64,000 nt of DNA from Jannaschia formosa (GCF_003340555.1 NZ_QPLJ01000006.1:1-64000); one strand, 5' to 3'; shown: positions 50,914 through 59,990, counted from the stretch's first letter. Program-made: numbers and translations. The notes: a model not told the origin generated them from the sequence alone.

Positions 50914-50939
50914 TGTCAGACGTCCAATTGTCTGACAAT
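50914..50939. promoter_or_regulatory. GntR-type tandem operator at the gntR start
   Basis: TGTCAGAC (50914-50921) and its exact complement GTCTGACA (50930-50937) form a long dyad. Within it, ATTGTC-T-GACAAT (50927-50939) is a perfect 13-bp palindrome of the FCD-GntR type (TTGTCnGACAA), and the left arm is an imperfect second copy (TGTCaGACg) 15 bp away. It lies 13-38 bp before the chosen gntR start and between the divergent DUF2182 gene and gntR, so one regulator could control both directions. Confidence 0.75.
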
Positions 50940-50951
50940 AGCTTTCCGCAG

Positions 50952-51662
50952 ATGCCCTCGACGCCGCTCTCGACCGACATATCCGACCGCCTCGCCGCGC
51001 GCATCGCCTCGGGCGACCTCGTGGCGGACGACCGCCTGCCGTCGGAGGCCGAGCTTGCGGTGCAGTTCGACTGCTCCCGCGCCACCGTGCGCGAGGCGCT
51101 GAAGCGGCTCGCCGCGCGCAACCTCATCCGCACCAGGCGCGGCAATGCGGGCGGCGCCTTCGTCAATCGTCTGACATTCGAGGCAGCGGTCGAAGCCCAT
51201 GTCGCCACCTCGACCCTGCTGCTGTCGATGAACGCCGTCGACTTCGAGACCGCGGCCGAGGCCCGCTTCGCGCTGGAACGCGCCTGCGTCGATCTCGCCT
51301 GCCGGAACCACGCGCCCGAGGACCTGAGCGCCATGCGCGCCGCGCTCGACCTCCTGACGCAGCCCTGCGACGACGTCGCCTTCTGCGCCGCCGACGTGGC
51401 CTTCCACCGCGCCTTCGTCGATGCCGCGCGCAACCCGGTGCTGTCCTACCAGCTTGCCGGCGCGGTCGAGGCGATGCAGCCGCTGATGAACATGATCACC
51501 TTCGCCGACCGCGACCGGACCGGCATCGCCGCGCTCTACCGCCGTCTTGCCAATGCCGTCCGTGCCCGAGATGCAGGCGAGGCGCGGCACGTTCTGACCG
51601 AATTGGAGGCGTCCATGATCGCGCTCTTCCATCGCGGCCAGGCCCGGCGCGGCCAGGCATGA
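50952..51662 (+). CDS. GntR-family regulator, FCD (FadR) subfamily
   Basis: This 236-residue protein has an N-terminal winged helix-turn-helix (about 5-70: 'LPSEAELAVQFDCSRATVREALKRLAARNLI') and an FCD helical effector domain with 'ADVAFHRAFVDAARNPVL' His/Asp metal-type residues. ATG 50952 was chosen because the earlier in-frame ATG 50913 would put the operator dyad inside the coding region; the ribosome site is weak for both. It probably represses itself and the divergent DUF2182-DUF1326-dmdA-acuI run. Confidence 0.88.
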   Translation: MPSTPLSTDISDRLAARIASGDLVADDRLPSEAELAVQFDCSRATVREALKRLAARNLIRTRRGNAGGAFVNRLTFEAAVEAHVATSTLLLSMNAVDFETAAEARFALERACVDLACRNHAPEDLSAMRAALDLLTQPCDDVAFCAADVAFHRAFVDAARNPVLSYQLAGAVEAMQPLMNMITFADRDRTGIAALYRRLANAVRARDAGEARHVLTELEASMIALFHRGQARRGQA

Positions 51663-51734
51663 GGGGCCATTGCGGCGCGCTCGCGTGCATCCTAGATGTC
51701 CCGGAAAACAAGGTCCAACACGGGGAGTGACCAA

Positions 51735-52769
51735 GTGAATATCAGAGCCACCCTTCTGACCGGCGCCGCGACGCTGGTCGCCCTGCCCGCCATCGCGCAA
51801 GAGATGACGGTGTTCGACTATGCGGGTTTCGAGGATCCCGCCTTCCACTCGACCTATGTCGAGAAGCACGGCCAAAGCCCGGGCTTTGCCTTCTTCGGCG
51901 ACGAGGAAGAGGCGTTCCAGAAGCTGTCCTCCGGCTTCCGCGCCGACGTCACGCATATCTGCGCGGGCTCGGTCACGAAGTTCGTCGAGTCGGGCATCGT
52001 CGAGCCCTGGGACCTGTCGAGGATCGCCGAGTGGGAGAACCTCAACACCGACCTGACCGGCACCCAGATCGGGACGACGGAGGATGTCTACTTCATCCCG
52101 ACCGATTACGGCTCGACCGCGATCGCCTATAATGCCGAAGAGGTCCCGGCCGAGGACGTCGCCTCGCTGCAGGTCTTCACCAACCCGAAATACCAGGGCC
52201 GCATGACCCTGCCGGACAACGTCGACGACGCCTATGCGCTCGCCTATCTGGCGACCGGCACGACCGACTGGTCGCAGGCCACCGACGAGCAGTTCCAGGC
52301 CGCCTCGGACTGGCTGCGGCAGGTGCATGGCAACCTGCGCACCTACTGGACCGATCCGGCCGAGCTGGCGCAGCTGCTGGCTTCGGGCGAGGTGCTGGTC
52401 AGCTGGGCCTGGAACGAGACGCTGCCCACCATGGTCGAGGAAAACTTCCCGATCGGCTTCCAGCGCGAGGCCGAGGAAGGCTCGTCGCTGTGGCTCTGCG
52501 GCTACGTCAACATGAAGGACGGCGAAGGGTCCGAGGATCTGGTCTACGACTTCGTCAACGCGATGCTCGACCCGAGCTCGACCGTCGCCCTGCTCGAGGC
52601 GGGCTACGGCCAGTCGAACGCCGCCGCGATGGCGGGCCAGGGTGAAGAGGCGCTGGTCGCCTCGGGCCTGGGCCAGATCGACGCGCCGGTGCTGGCGCAG
52701 CTGCCGATGGATTCGGCCCTGCGCGAGAAGCAGAACGAGACCTTCGAGCGTATCAAGGCCGGGTTCTGA
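51735..52769 (+). CDS. PotD-like ABC substrate-binding protein (orphan)
   Basis: This 344-residue periplasmic binding protein of the spermidine/putrescine type has a Sec signal (MNIRATLLTGAATLVALPAIAQ), 'VFDYAGFEDPAFHSTYVEKHG' at the mature N-terminus, and 'YFIPTDYGSTAIAYNAEEV' and 'MTLPDNVDDAYALAYLATG' as in PotD/PotF. It starts with GTG 51735, with CGGGGAG upstream. No ABC permease or ATPase is adjacent; the next gene overlaps its stop (TGATG) and is a glycosyltransferase. It may be a stand-alone sensor or use a distant transporter. Confidence 0.88.
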   Translation: MNIRATLLTGAATLVALPAIAQEMTVFDYAGFEDPAFHSTYVEKHGQSPGFAFFGDEEEAFQKLSSGFRADVTHICAGSVTKFVESGIVEPWDLSRIAEWENLNTDLTGTQIGTTEDVYFIPTDYGSTAIAYNAEEVPAEDVASLQVFTNPKYQGRMTLPDNVDDAYALAYLATGTTDWSQATDEQFQAASDWLRQVHGNLRTYWTDPAELAQLLASGEVLVSWAWNETLPTMVEENFPIGFQREAEEGSSLWLCGYVNMKDGEGSEDLVYDFVNAMLDPSSTVALLEAGYGQSNAAAMAGQGEEALVASGLGQIDAPVLAQLPMDSALREKQNETFERIKAGF

Positions 52770-53761
52770 TGCCCGATCCCGCGCGGTCGGAGGACCCGGC
52801 CGCGCGGGACTATCCCGTTCTGCGCAAATGGTATTTCTGCGCGAACGAAGGCGCGCTGCGCGGCGACAACTTCAAGCTTCTGCGCGCGGCCATCCAGTCC
52901 TGCCTGCGCCACACGGACCTTCAGCCGCACTGCCTCTATGTCGGCGGCAAGGCCCCCGCCCTGCGGGTCATGCGCGATCTCGGCGTGACGGTCATTCGTC
53001 ATGCGCCATCGCTGGAGCCGTGGCTGCGCCCGGCCTACGGCCCCGATTACGAGACCTTCGCGGGCCACTGGCTGCGCATCGACATCCCCCGGATCGAGAC
53101 CGAGGACGACCACGTCCTCTACACCGATATCGACGTGCTGTTCCGCCCCCTGCCCGCCCTCATCGACGGGCCGGAGTTGCTGGCCGTCGCCCCCGAGCGC
53201 TGGCGGACCCGGGCCGAGCCCTTCAACTCCGGTGTGATGCTGATGCACCTGCCCGGGCTGCGCGCCGTCGACGACGCTTTCCGTGCGGCGATCCGCGCGC
53301 GGCTCCAGGGGGACTTCACCTGGCCCACCCATGACCAGGCCAGCTTCAACGCCTTCTTCCGTGGCCGCACCGATCCGTTGCCGCTCTCGATGAACTGGAA
53401 GCCTTACTGGGGCCGCAACGACGCCGCCCATATCGTCCATTTCCACGGGCCGAAGCCGCGGATGGCGGCGAAGCTCGCCGCCGGGGAAGCGCGCGGACTG
53501 GATGCGGGACAGGCGCGGCTCCACGGGCTGGCACCGGCGGCTTACCGGCACTACGGCGCGCTGTTCCGGGCCGAGCTGCGCGAGCCAGCCGGCCAGCGCC
53601 CCGCCCGCTCCACCCGCATCCGCCCGCGCTCCGAGGTCCCGCCCCCGGGCGCCGCCGACCGTCTCGCCACCTCCGTCGGCGCCCGTCGCGCCTGGGCCGG
53701 GGACATCGCGCGCGCCGTTCTCGGACGGCTGCGCGAGACCCGCCCGCAGCGGGGGTCCTGA
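52769..53761 (+). CDS. Glycosyltransferase, family 8-like
   Basis: This 330-residue GT-A type glycosyltransferase has the DxD motif 'LYTDIDVLFRP' (about 116-126, metal and nucleotide-sugar binding), 'FNSGVMLMHLPG', and a late 'IVHFHGPKP' typical of GT8 enzymes. No membrane helix is seen. The C-terminal 70 residues are Arg/Pro-rich and probably unstructured. Its start overlaps the PotD-like gene's stop (TGATG), so it is co-translated. The acceptor is unknown. Confidence 0.82.
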   Translation: MPDPARSEDPAARDYPVLRKWYFCANEGALRGDNFKLLRAAIQSCLRHTDLQPHCLYVGGKAPALRVMRDLGVTVIRHAPSLEPWLRPAYGPDYETFAGHWLRIDIPRIETEDDHVLYTDIDVLFRPLPALIDGPELLAVAPERWRTRAEPFNSGVMLMHLPGLRAVDDAFRAAIRARLQGDFTWPTHDQASFNAFFRGRTDPLPLSMNWKPYWGRNDAAHIVHFHGPKPRMAAKLAAGEARGLDAGQARLHGLAPAAYRHYGALFRAELREPAGQRPARSTRIRPRSEVPPPGAADRLATSVGARRAWAGDIARAVLGRLRETRPQRGS

Positions 53762-53848
53762 GCGGCAGCAGGGGAACCCGAAGCCTGTCCCCGGCAGTTG
53801 AGAAGGCAAGGCCGCCCGCGCGGCATGCCAGTCTTCGAAAGGTCCGTC

Positions 53849-54202
53849 ATGGAGCTCCTGAACATCCTTTTCGCCATCCTGACGGTCGCCTTCGGCGCCG
53901 CGGGCTGGCTCGCTCCGGCCTGGACCATGCGGAAGGTCGGGCTCGCCGACACCGGCTCCACGATGGGCGTCTCCGAGGTCCGGGCGGCGTCGGGCGCGCT
54001 GTTCGTCGTCGTGGCGCTGGCTGCGCTGCTGATCGCCACGCCGACCGCCTACGCGATGCTCGGCTTCGTCTGGCTCGGCGGTGCGCTGGGCCGTGTCACC
54101 TCGCTGATCGTGGACGGCTCTACGCGCCGGAAATGGGGCTTCTTCGGCACCGAGGTCGTGGTCGGGCTGATCCTGGTTTCGGGAAATATCTGGCTCGGCT
54201 GA
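53849..54202 (+). CDS. Small integral membrane protein (DUF4345-like)
   Basis: This 117-residue protein has four hydrophobic helices (about 2-20, 43-62, 64-80 and 95-115) with short loops, and an 'EVRAASGALFVVVALAALL' segment resembling DUF4345-type proteins. ATG 53849 has AAAGG six bases upstream; the longer frame is poorer. It lies just before ssrA with no shared function evident. Confidence 0.72.
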   Translation: MELLNILFAILTVAFGAAGWLAPAWTMRKVGLADTGSTMGVSEVRAASGALFVVVALAALLIATPTAYAMLGFVWLGGALGRVTSLIVDGSTRRKWGFFGTEVVVGLILVSGNIWLG

Positions 54203-54224
54203 CCCTTGATCCGGGGCCCGCATG

Positions 54225-54560
54225 CGCCTAGATACCGGGTGTTCCGAAAGGGACTATGGCGATAAACGCACCTGTAATAAGCGGCTCGGACCCGGGGGCG
54301 GTACCCGGCGGCTCCACCAAGTTCCTCGTTGGGGACACATGGGGCCGAAATAGGATCGACGAACGTCTAAAGAGGCCAGCTTTCGCCCGGTGAGATACCA
54401 CCGTTATCGGTTCAAAATGTACAGTTGCCAACGACAACCGTGCTCCGGTGGCCATGGCTGCGTAAGCAGTCGGAACTACCGAAATCTTAAGTCCTTGCGC
54501 CTAGCAGTGTAAGGCGGGGTTCGCAGGCACCTGGCAACAGAAGCCTGCATTTCCCCCTCC
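54225..54560 (+). ncRNA. ssrA: tmRNA, circularly permuted two-piece form
   Basis: The acceptor piece comes first and ends in the tRNA-like 3' end with CCA at 54317-54319. The coding piece starts at 54341 (GGGGCCG). The two ends pair as an acceptor stem (54341-54347 with 54309-54315) whose third pair is G-U, the alanine identity signal. The tag frame is 54427-54465: A-N-D-N-R-A-P-V-A-M-A-A-stop, the alphaproteobacterial type. About 21 nt between the pieces are removed. A hairpin GCAGGC/GCCTGC (54523-54548) lies near the 3' end. Outer ends are approximate. It rescues stalled ribosomes and tags proteins for ClpXP. Confidence 0.95.
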
Positions 54561-54663
54561 GAATGCTGCACCTCCTTGCCGATGCGTCGCATCCTCCGGG
54601 CAGGGCTTGTCCCTCTCGGGCGCCTCTGGTCTACAATCGCCTACGGCCATCGAGGGGACCACC

Positions 54664-55155
54664 ATGGCAGACCCGGACAGCATCGATTACGGCAGACTGA
54701 TGCATGACGCCATGCGCGGCCTGATCGCGCAGCTTCTGCGGCGTGTCGCCGAGGAGGGCCTGCCGGGCGAGCATCATTTCTTCATCTCCTTCGACACCCG
54801 CCATCCGGGCGTCGAGATCGCCGACTGGTTGCGCGACCGCTACCCCGAGGAGATGACCATCGTGCTGCAGCACTGGTTCGACGGGCTGGAGGTCACGGAG
54901 GACCGATTCTCGGTCACGCTCAACTTCGGCGACAGCCCCGAAACGCTGGTGGTGCCGCTCCGCGCGCTCCGCACCTTCGTCGACCCCTCGGTCGAATTCG
55001 GCCTGCGCTTCGAGGAGCGGGACGAGCCTGAGGACGGCGCCTCCGCGGAGGAGTCGGACGAGGCGCCCTTCGCCGATCTCTCCGACGAGGACGGCGACGA
55101 CGACGGGCCGCGCCGCGAGGCCGAGATCGTCAGCCTGGACAATTTCCGGAAGTGA
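54664..55155 (+). CDS. sspB: SspB-family ClpXP adaptor
   Basis: This 163-residue alpha-type SspB delivers ssrA-tagged proteins to ClpXP. It has an N-terminal beta-barrel tag-binding domain ('MTIVLQHWFDGLEVTEDRFSVTLNFG' type strand set, about 62-87), an acidic flexible linker (about 122-148) and a C-terminal ClpX-docking tail (EIVSLDNFRK). ATG 54664 has GAGGGG six bases upstream. It lies directly after ssrA; the two together form a coherent tag/adaptor unit. Confidence 0.93.
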   Translation: MADPDSIDYGRLMHDAMRGLIAQLLRRVAEEGLPGEHHFFISFDTRHPGVEIADWLRDRYPEEMTIVLQHWFDGLEVTEDRFSVTLNFGDSPETLVVPLRALRTFVDPSVEFGLRFEERDEPEDGASAEESDEAPFADLSDEDGDDDGPRREAEIVSLDNFRK

Positions 55156-55160
55156 CCGGA

Positions 55161-55180
55161 GGTCGGGGGCCCGCCCGACC
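55161..55180 (+). terminator. Probable terminator hairpin after sspB
   Basis: GGTCGGG (55161-55167) and CCCGACC (55174-55180) form a perfect 7-bp stem with a 6-base loop, six bases after the sspB stop. A run of G/C dyads rather than U follows, so this may be a hairpin-only or Rho-linked end. The rest of the gap to fumC (55303) shows no gene. Confidence 0.55.
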
Positions 55181-55302
55181 CCGGGCCCGGCCCGGAAATC
55201 TCCGGCCCCCGGGGAACGACGGCCCCTGATAGCGCCAACGCGCGATGGACCCTCCTCGGCCCAGGGGCTAAACCCGGCCCCGGACAGACCAGGAGCGCCT
55301 TG

Positions 55303-56691
55303 ATGAGCACCCGCACCGAGACCGACAGCTTCGGACCGCTGGAGGTCCCCTCCGACAAGTACTGGGGCGCGCAGACCCAGCGCTCGATCCAGAACTTCCC
55401 CATCGGGTGGGAGCGGCAGCCGGTCGCGATCGTCCGGGCGCTGGGCGTCATCAAGAAGGCCGCCGCCGCGGTCAACGAGGGCTTCGGCGATCTCGACGCC
55501 GACCGGGCCAAGGCCATTCAGCAGGCCGCGCAGGAAGTCATCGACGGCAGGTTCGACGACAACTTCCCGCTGGTCGTCTGGCAGACCGGCTCGGGCACGC
55601 AGTCGAACATGAACGCCAACGAGGTCATCGCCAACCGGGCGATCGAGATCATGGGCGGCCAGATCGGATCGAAGGAGCCGGTCCACCCGAACGACCATTG
55701 CAACATGGGGCAGTCGTCCAACGACACCTTCCCGACCGCGATGCATGTCGCCATCGGCATGATGGCGCGCGACACGCTGCTGCCCGGCCTGCGCAAGCTG
55801 CATTCGGCGCTCGAGGCGAAGTCCGAGGAATTCCGGGACATCATCAAGATCGGCCGCACCCATACCCAGGACGCGACGCCGCTGACCCTGGGGCAGGAGT
55901 TCGGCGGCTACGCCCATCAGGTCGCCAAGGGCATCGAGCGGGTCGAGGCATGCCTGCCCGACATCTACGAGCTGGCGCAGGGCGGCACGGCGGTCGGCAC
56001 CGGGCTCAACACCCGCAAGGGGTTCGCCGAGAAGGTAGCGGCCGAGATCGCGCAGATCACCGGCCTGCCCTTCGTCACCGCGCCCAACAAGTTCGAGGCG
56101 CTGGCCGCCCATGACGCGATGGTCATGTTCTCGGGCGCGCTGAAGACCGTCGCGGCGAGCCTCTTCAAGATCGCCAACGACATGCGGCTTCTGGGTTCCG
56201 GCCCCCGCTCGGGGCTGGGCGAGCTGATCCTGCCGGAGAACGAGCCCGGCAGCTCGATCATGCCGGGCAAGGTGAACCCGACCCAGGCCGAGGCGCTGAC
56301 GATGGTCTGCGCCCATGTCATGGGCAACGACGCCGCCGTCGGCTTCGCCGGCAGCCAGGGCCATTTCGAGCTGAACGTCTACAACCCGATGATGAGCTAC
56401 AACGTGCTGCAGAGCATGCAGCTTCTGGGCGACGCGGCGGGCAGCTTCACCGACAACATGGTCGTCGGCACCCAGGCCAATGTCGAGCGCATCGACAAGC
56501 TGATGAAGGAATCGCTGATGCTGGTGACGGCGCTGGCGCCGACCATCGGCTACGACAACGCCACCAAGGTCGCCAAGACCGCCCACAGGAACGGCACGAC
56601 CCTGCGGGAGGAAGCGATCGCGCTGGGCCTCGTCGACGAGGAGACCTTCGACCGCGTCGTCCGGCCCGAACTGATGATCGGCCCGAAATGA
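55303..56691 (+). CDS. fumC: Fumarate hydratase class II
   Basis: This 462-residue iron-independent fumarase of the TCA cycle has the family signature [11 protein letters not shown] at about 316-326 and '[13 protein letters not shown]', '[17 protein letters not shown]' and '[15 protein letters not shown]' segments. AGGAG lies seven bases before ATG 55303. Its stop overlaps the start of the DUF4169 gene (ATGA), a gene order conserved in Rhodobacterales as I know it. Confidence 0.97.
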   Translation: MSTRTETDSFGPLEVPSDKYWGAQTQRSIQNFPIGWERQPVAIVRALGVIKKAAAAVNEGFGDLDADRAKAIQQAAQEVIDGRFDDNFPLVVWQTGSGTQSNMNANEVIANRAIEIMGGQIGSKEPVHPNDHCNMGQSSNDTFPTAMHVAIGMMARDTLLPGLRKLHSALEAKSEEFRDIIKIGRTHTQDATPLTLGQEFGGYAHQVAKGIERVEACLPDIYELAQGGTAVGTGLNTRKGFAEKVAAEIAQITGLPFVTAPNKFEALAAHDAMVMFSGALKTVAASLFKIANDMRLLGSGPRSGLGELILPENEPGSSIMPGKVNPTQAEALTMVCAHVMGNDAAVGFAGSQGHFELNVYNPMMSYNVLQSMQLLGDAAGSFTDNMVVGTQANVERIDKLMKESLMLVTALAPTIGYDNATKVAKTAHRNGTTLREEAIALGLVDEETFDRVVRPELMIGPK

Positions 56692-56864
56692 CCGGAAAGG
56701 TCGTCAATCTGCGCATGGCCCGCAAGGCCCGCGCCCGCGCCGAGAAATCCGCGCGGGCCGACGCCAATGCCGCCAGGCACGGGGTGCCGAAGGCCGAGAA
56801 GACGCGCCTTGCGGCCGAAGCCGCGCGCGCCGACCGCGATCACGAGGGCCACAAGCGGGAATGA
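56688..56864 (+). CDS. DUF4169 small basic protein
   Basis: This 58-residue frame starts at ATG 56688, overlapping the fumC stop, and ends with a TGA that overlaps the next gene's ATG (ATGA at 56861-56864). The sequence starts [20 protein letters not shown] and is Arg/Lys/Ala-rich with a heptad-like helical pattern, matching the DUF4169 family. It is cytosolic and of unknown function, possibly nucleic acid binding given the charge. It is too short for many gene callers. Confidence 0.85.
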   Translation: MTGKVVNLRMARKARARAEKSARADANAARHGVPKAEKTRLAAEAARADRDHEGHKRE

Positions 56865-57127
56865 ACGACGCGCGCCCCCGCAAACGCTCCCTGACGCTGG
56901 AGGGCCACCGCACCAGCGTCTCGCTCGAAGACGCCTTCTGGGTCGCCTTCGTGGAGATGGCGCGGGCGCAGGGCACCTCGGTCAACGCCCTCGCCGCCCG
57001 GATCGACCGGGAGCGGGGGACGAGCGCCGGCCTCGCCTCCGCAATCCGGGTCGCGGTGCTTCGCGACCTCCAGCGGATGGCCTTCGCGCCAGAGCACGAC
57101 GACGCGCGTCAGGCGGACCGCATCTGA
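56861..57127 (+). CDS. Ribbon-helix-helix domain protein
   Basis: This 88-residue protein has a ribbon-helix-helix-type domain ('KRSLTLEGHRTSVSLEDAFW' strand-helix and 'GTSVNALAARIDRER' helix). Members are often called arylsulfate-sulfotransferase-like but are probably DNA-binding. It is the last gene of the fumC transcript; its final 19 bases overlap the convergent MscS gene (57109-57127). Confidence 0.85.
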   Translation: MNDARPRKRSLTLEGHRTSVSLEDAFWVAFVEMARAQGTSVNALAARIDRERGTSAGLASAIRVAVLRDLQRMAFAPEHDDARQADRI

Positions 57128-58221
57128 GGCATGTCCGCGTCGCGCGGGTCCTGCAGCTCCGCCCGCAGCTTCGGCAGCGCCTGCGGATGGGTCCGCTGCA
57201 CCCAGTCCAGCACCTTCTCGCGCACCTCGCAGCGCAGGTCCCAGTTCGTCGGCGAATCCTTCGACGACATCAGCGCGCGCAGATGCATCGTGTCCTTGTC
57301 GGTGTCGACCACCTGCAGCACCTTCACCCCGCCGTCCCAGTGCCGGCTCTCGGAGATGATACGCTCGACCTCGGCCCGCATCTCGCCCAGCGGCACGGTG
57401 TAGTCCACGTACCAGAAGACCGAGCCCATGATCCGCGCCGAGTCCCGCGTCCAGTTCTGGAAGGGCTGCTCGATGAAGTAGGACAGCGGAACGACCAGCC
57501 GCCGCCAGTCCCAGATCCGGACGACGACATAGGTGGCATAGATCTCCTCGATCCAGCCCCATTCGCCCTCAACGATAACGACGTCCTCCAGCCGGATCGG
57601 CTGCGTCAGGGCAATCTGGATGCCGGCGATCAGGTTCGCCAGCACCGGCCGCGCCGCGAAGCCCAGCACCAGCCCCGCCGCCCCCGCCGAGGCGAAGAGC
57701 GAGACGCCGTATTCCCGCACCCCCTCGAAGGTGATCAGCACCGCGCCCGCCGTCAGGATGACCATGACGATCGCCACCGCCCGCCGCAGGATGCGCAGCT
57801 GCGTCAGGAACTTGCGCGCCGACAGGTTGTCGGCCTGGTCAAGCCTGTGCTTCCGCATCGCATGGGCCGAGACGACGTCGGCGGCGACCAACACGAACCA
57901 GCCCACGACCACGATGACCGCGATCAGCGACATGTGCTCCAGCGCGTCGGTCACCCGCGGCGGCAAGGCCGTGGCCGAGGCGACCAACCCGACGGCGATC
58001 ACCACGCCGACGATGCGCAGGGGCCGCCGGACCCGTAGCAGGAACCGCGCCCAGAGCGTGTCGCGTCCGATCGCGCGCCGCAGGATCACGGTGTAGACCA
58101 GCCGGTGCAGCAGGATGGCGAGGCCGACGGCCAGCGCGAACTTTAGGGCCGGGCCGACGAAGGCGGGAAGGCCGGTCAGCAGCGCGGCGGCCTCTTCGAT
58201 GATCGGTTCGAAATCGTCCAT
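57109..58221 (-). CDS. MscS-family mechanosensitive channel
   Basis: This 370-residue inner-membrane protein has about five helices, then the MscS pore/beta region: 'SLFASAGAAGLVLGFAARPVLANLIAGIQIALTQPIRLEDVVIV' (split here) at about 180-223, and a cytosolic alpha/beta domain. Length and order match mid-sized proteobacterial MscS homologues. It is a single gene, convergent with the ribbon-helix-helix gene and separated from aroB by 37 bp. Confidence 0.92.
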   Translation of the reverse strand: MDDFEPIIEEAAALLTGLPAFVGPALKFALAVGLAILLHRLVYTVILRRAIGRDTLWARFLLRVRRPLRIVGVVIAVGLVASATALPPRVTDALEHMSLIAVIVVVGWFVLVAADVVSAHAMRKHRLDQADNLSARKFLTQLRILRRAVAIVMVILTAGAVLITFEGVREYGVSLFASAGAAGLVLGFAARPVLANLIAGIQIALTQPIRLEDVVIVEGEWGWIEEIYATYVVVRIWDWRRLVVPLSYFIEQPFQNWTRDSARIMGSVFWYVDYTVPLGEMRAEVERIISESRHWDGGVKVLQVVDTDKDTMHLRALMSSKDSPTNWDLRCEVREKVLDWVQRTHPQALPKLRAELQDPRDADMPQMRSA

Positions 58222-58258
58222 GCCGCCGCAACGCGGCAGGCGCGGGCAGGGTTTCCCC

Positions 58259-59353
58259 TCAGCGCGCGGCGTCCAGCGTGGCCCGCACCGCCTCGGGCGG
58301 TACCTCTCCGGTGACGAAGGCCTCGCCGACCCCGCGCGCGAGGACGAAGCGCAGCCGTCCCTCGACCACCTTCTTGTCCTGCCCCATCAGCTCCAGCAGC
58401 GCCTCCGACCCCGGCAGGTCGCCCGGAATATCCGACAGATCGCGCCGCATGCCCATCTCCTGCAGATGGGCCCGCACCCGGCTCGGCGCCTCCTGAGCGC
58501 ACAGCCCCAGCCGCGCCGACAGGTCGAAGGCCAGCGCGCAGCCGATCGCCACGCCCTCGCCATGCAGCAGCCGGTCGGAATAGCCCGTCGCCGCCTCCAG
58601 CGCGTGGCAGAAGGTGTGGCCGAGGTTCAGCAGCGCCCGATCCCCCTGCTCCGTCTCGTCGCGCACCACGATGTCGGCCTTCATCTGGACCGAGCGCCGC
58701 ACCGCCTCGACCCGCAGCGCGGTGTCCAAGACGAGGCGCGGCCCGTTCTCCTCCAGCCAGGCGAAGAACCCCTCGTCGCCCAGCAGCCCGTATTTCGCCA
58801 CCTCGCCATAGCCCGCGAGGAAGTCGCGCGGCTCCAGCGTTCCCAGCACGTCGACATCCGCCAGCACCAGCACCGGCTGGTGGAAGGCGCCCACGAGGTT
58901 CTTGCCGTGGCGCGTGTTGATCCCGGTCTTGCCGCCGACGGACGAATCCACCTGCGCCAGCAGCGTCGTCGGCACCTGCACGAACCGGACGCCCCGCCGC
59001 AGCACGGCGGCGGCGAAGCCCACGAGGTCGCCGATCACCCCGCCCCCCAGCGCGACGACGACGTCCCCCCGCTCGCAGCGCTCGTCAAGCAGCCACTCGA
59101 CCACGCGCGTCAGGTTGGTCCAGTCCTTCGTCCCCTCGCCGGGCGCAAGCTCCAGCACGGGCGCCGCGATCCCGCCCAGCCCGGCGCGGAAGGCGTCGAG
59201 ATGCAGCGCCGCGACGCGGGTCTCGGTCACGACGAAGACGCGCGGACGCTTGAGGAAGGGCGCGATCCGCGCCTCCGCCTCCCCGATCAGGCCGGGGCCG
59301 ATCACCACGTCATAGGCACGCGCGCCCAGCGGCACGTGAACGGTCTCGATCAT
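58259..59353 (-). CDS. aroB: 3-dehydroquinate synthase
   Basis: This 364-residue NAD-dependent enzyme is the second step of the shikimate pathway. The NAD site is 'LGGGVIGDLVGFAAAVLRRG', and substrate residues lie in 'PTTLLAQVDSSVGGKTGIN' and 'LNLGHTFCHALEAATGY' (zinc His). Its ATG 59353 overlaps the aroK stop (ATGA at 59350-59353). The aroK-aroB order is widespread. Confidence 0.96.
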   Translation of the reverse strand: MIETVHVPLGARAYDVVIGPGLIGEAEARIAPFLKRPRVFVVTETRVAALHLDAFRAGLGGIAAPVLELAPGEGTKDWTNLTRVVEWLLDERCERGDVVVALGGGVIGDLVGFAAAVLRRGVRFVQVPTTLLAQVDSSVGGKTGINTRHGKNLVGAFHQPVLVLADVDVLGTLEPRDFLAGYGEVAKYGLLGDEGFFAWLEENGPRLVLDTALRVEAVRRSVQMKADIVVRDETEQGDRALLNLGHTFCHALEAATGYSDRLLHGEGVAIGCALAFDLSARLGLCAQEAPSRVRAHLQEMGMRRDLSDIPGDLPGSEALLELMGQDKKVVEGRLRFVLARGVGEAFVTGEVPPEAVRATLDAAR

Positions 59354-59940
59354 CTCACCACGCCCGCATCCTTCAGAACCTCGACCAGCCGCCGCGCCAT
59401 GTCCGGCACGGTGAACTCCGGCTGCCCGTCCACGACCAGCGCGGCCTTGGCATAGAACGGCTCCCGCGCCGCCATCAATTCGGTGAGCGTCTGGCGCGGG
59501 TTCGCCGTCCGAAGCAGGGGCCGCGAGTTCCGGTGCCGCACCCGCTGCCAGAGCAGCGCCTCGGGCACCCGCAGCCAGACCGATACGCCCTGCTTCGCAA
59601 TGGCTTGGCGGTTTTCCGCCCGCAGGAAGGCCCCGCCCCCGGTCGACAGCACGCCCGGCCCCTCGTCCAGCAGGCGGCGCAGCACCTCGCCCTCGCGCGC
59701 GCGAAAGAAGGCTTCGCCGTCGCGCTCGAAGATCTCGGCGATGGACATGCGGGCCGCGGCCACCAGCGCCTCGTCGGTGTCGCGGAAGGGAACGCCCAGC
59801 ATCTCGGCCAGGGCAGTCCCCACCGATGTCTTGCCGCAGCCCGGCATGCCGACCAGCACGACCGGCACCGTCAGCGCCTGCTGCCTCTCTCCCACATCGG
59901 ACATGCCGTTTGAATGACCTGTTGCGCCTCGGATTGCCAT
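59350..59940 (-). CDS. aroK: Shikimate kinase
   Basis: This 196-residue enzyme phosphorylates shikimate. P-loop GMPGCGKTS is at 31-39, 'FRDTDEAL' provides the shikimate-binding Asp, and 'LSTGGGAFLR' is the GGG loop. ATG 59940 has GGGGGAG about seven bases upstream; an internal ATG at 59904 is possible but lacks one. It has an N-terminal extension of about 20 residues relative to E. coli AroK. It is divergent from the small membrane gene at 59991. Confidence 0.95.
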   Translation of the reverse strand: MAIRGATGHSNGMSDVGERQQALTVPVVLVGMPGCGKTSVGTALAEMLGVPFRDTDEALVAAARMSIAEIFERDGEAFFRAREGEVLRRLLDEGPGVLSTGGGAFLRAENRQAIAKQGVSVWLRVPEALLWQRVRHRNSRPLLRTANPRQTLTELMAAREPFYAKAALVVDGQPEFTVPDMARRLVEVLKDAGVVR

Positions 59941-59990
59941 CGCTATCTCCCCCGGACAAACTAGGGCAAGCGAAGGCGCGCGGGCAGACC

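Noticed and set aside
54228-54455. Minus-strand 75-codon frame over the tmRNA
   Set aside because: It is antisense to ssrA, whose acceptor stem and tag frame are unmistakable.
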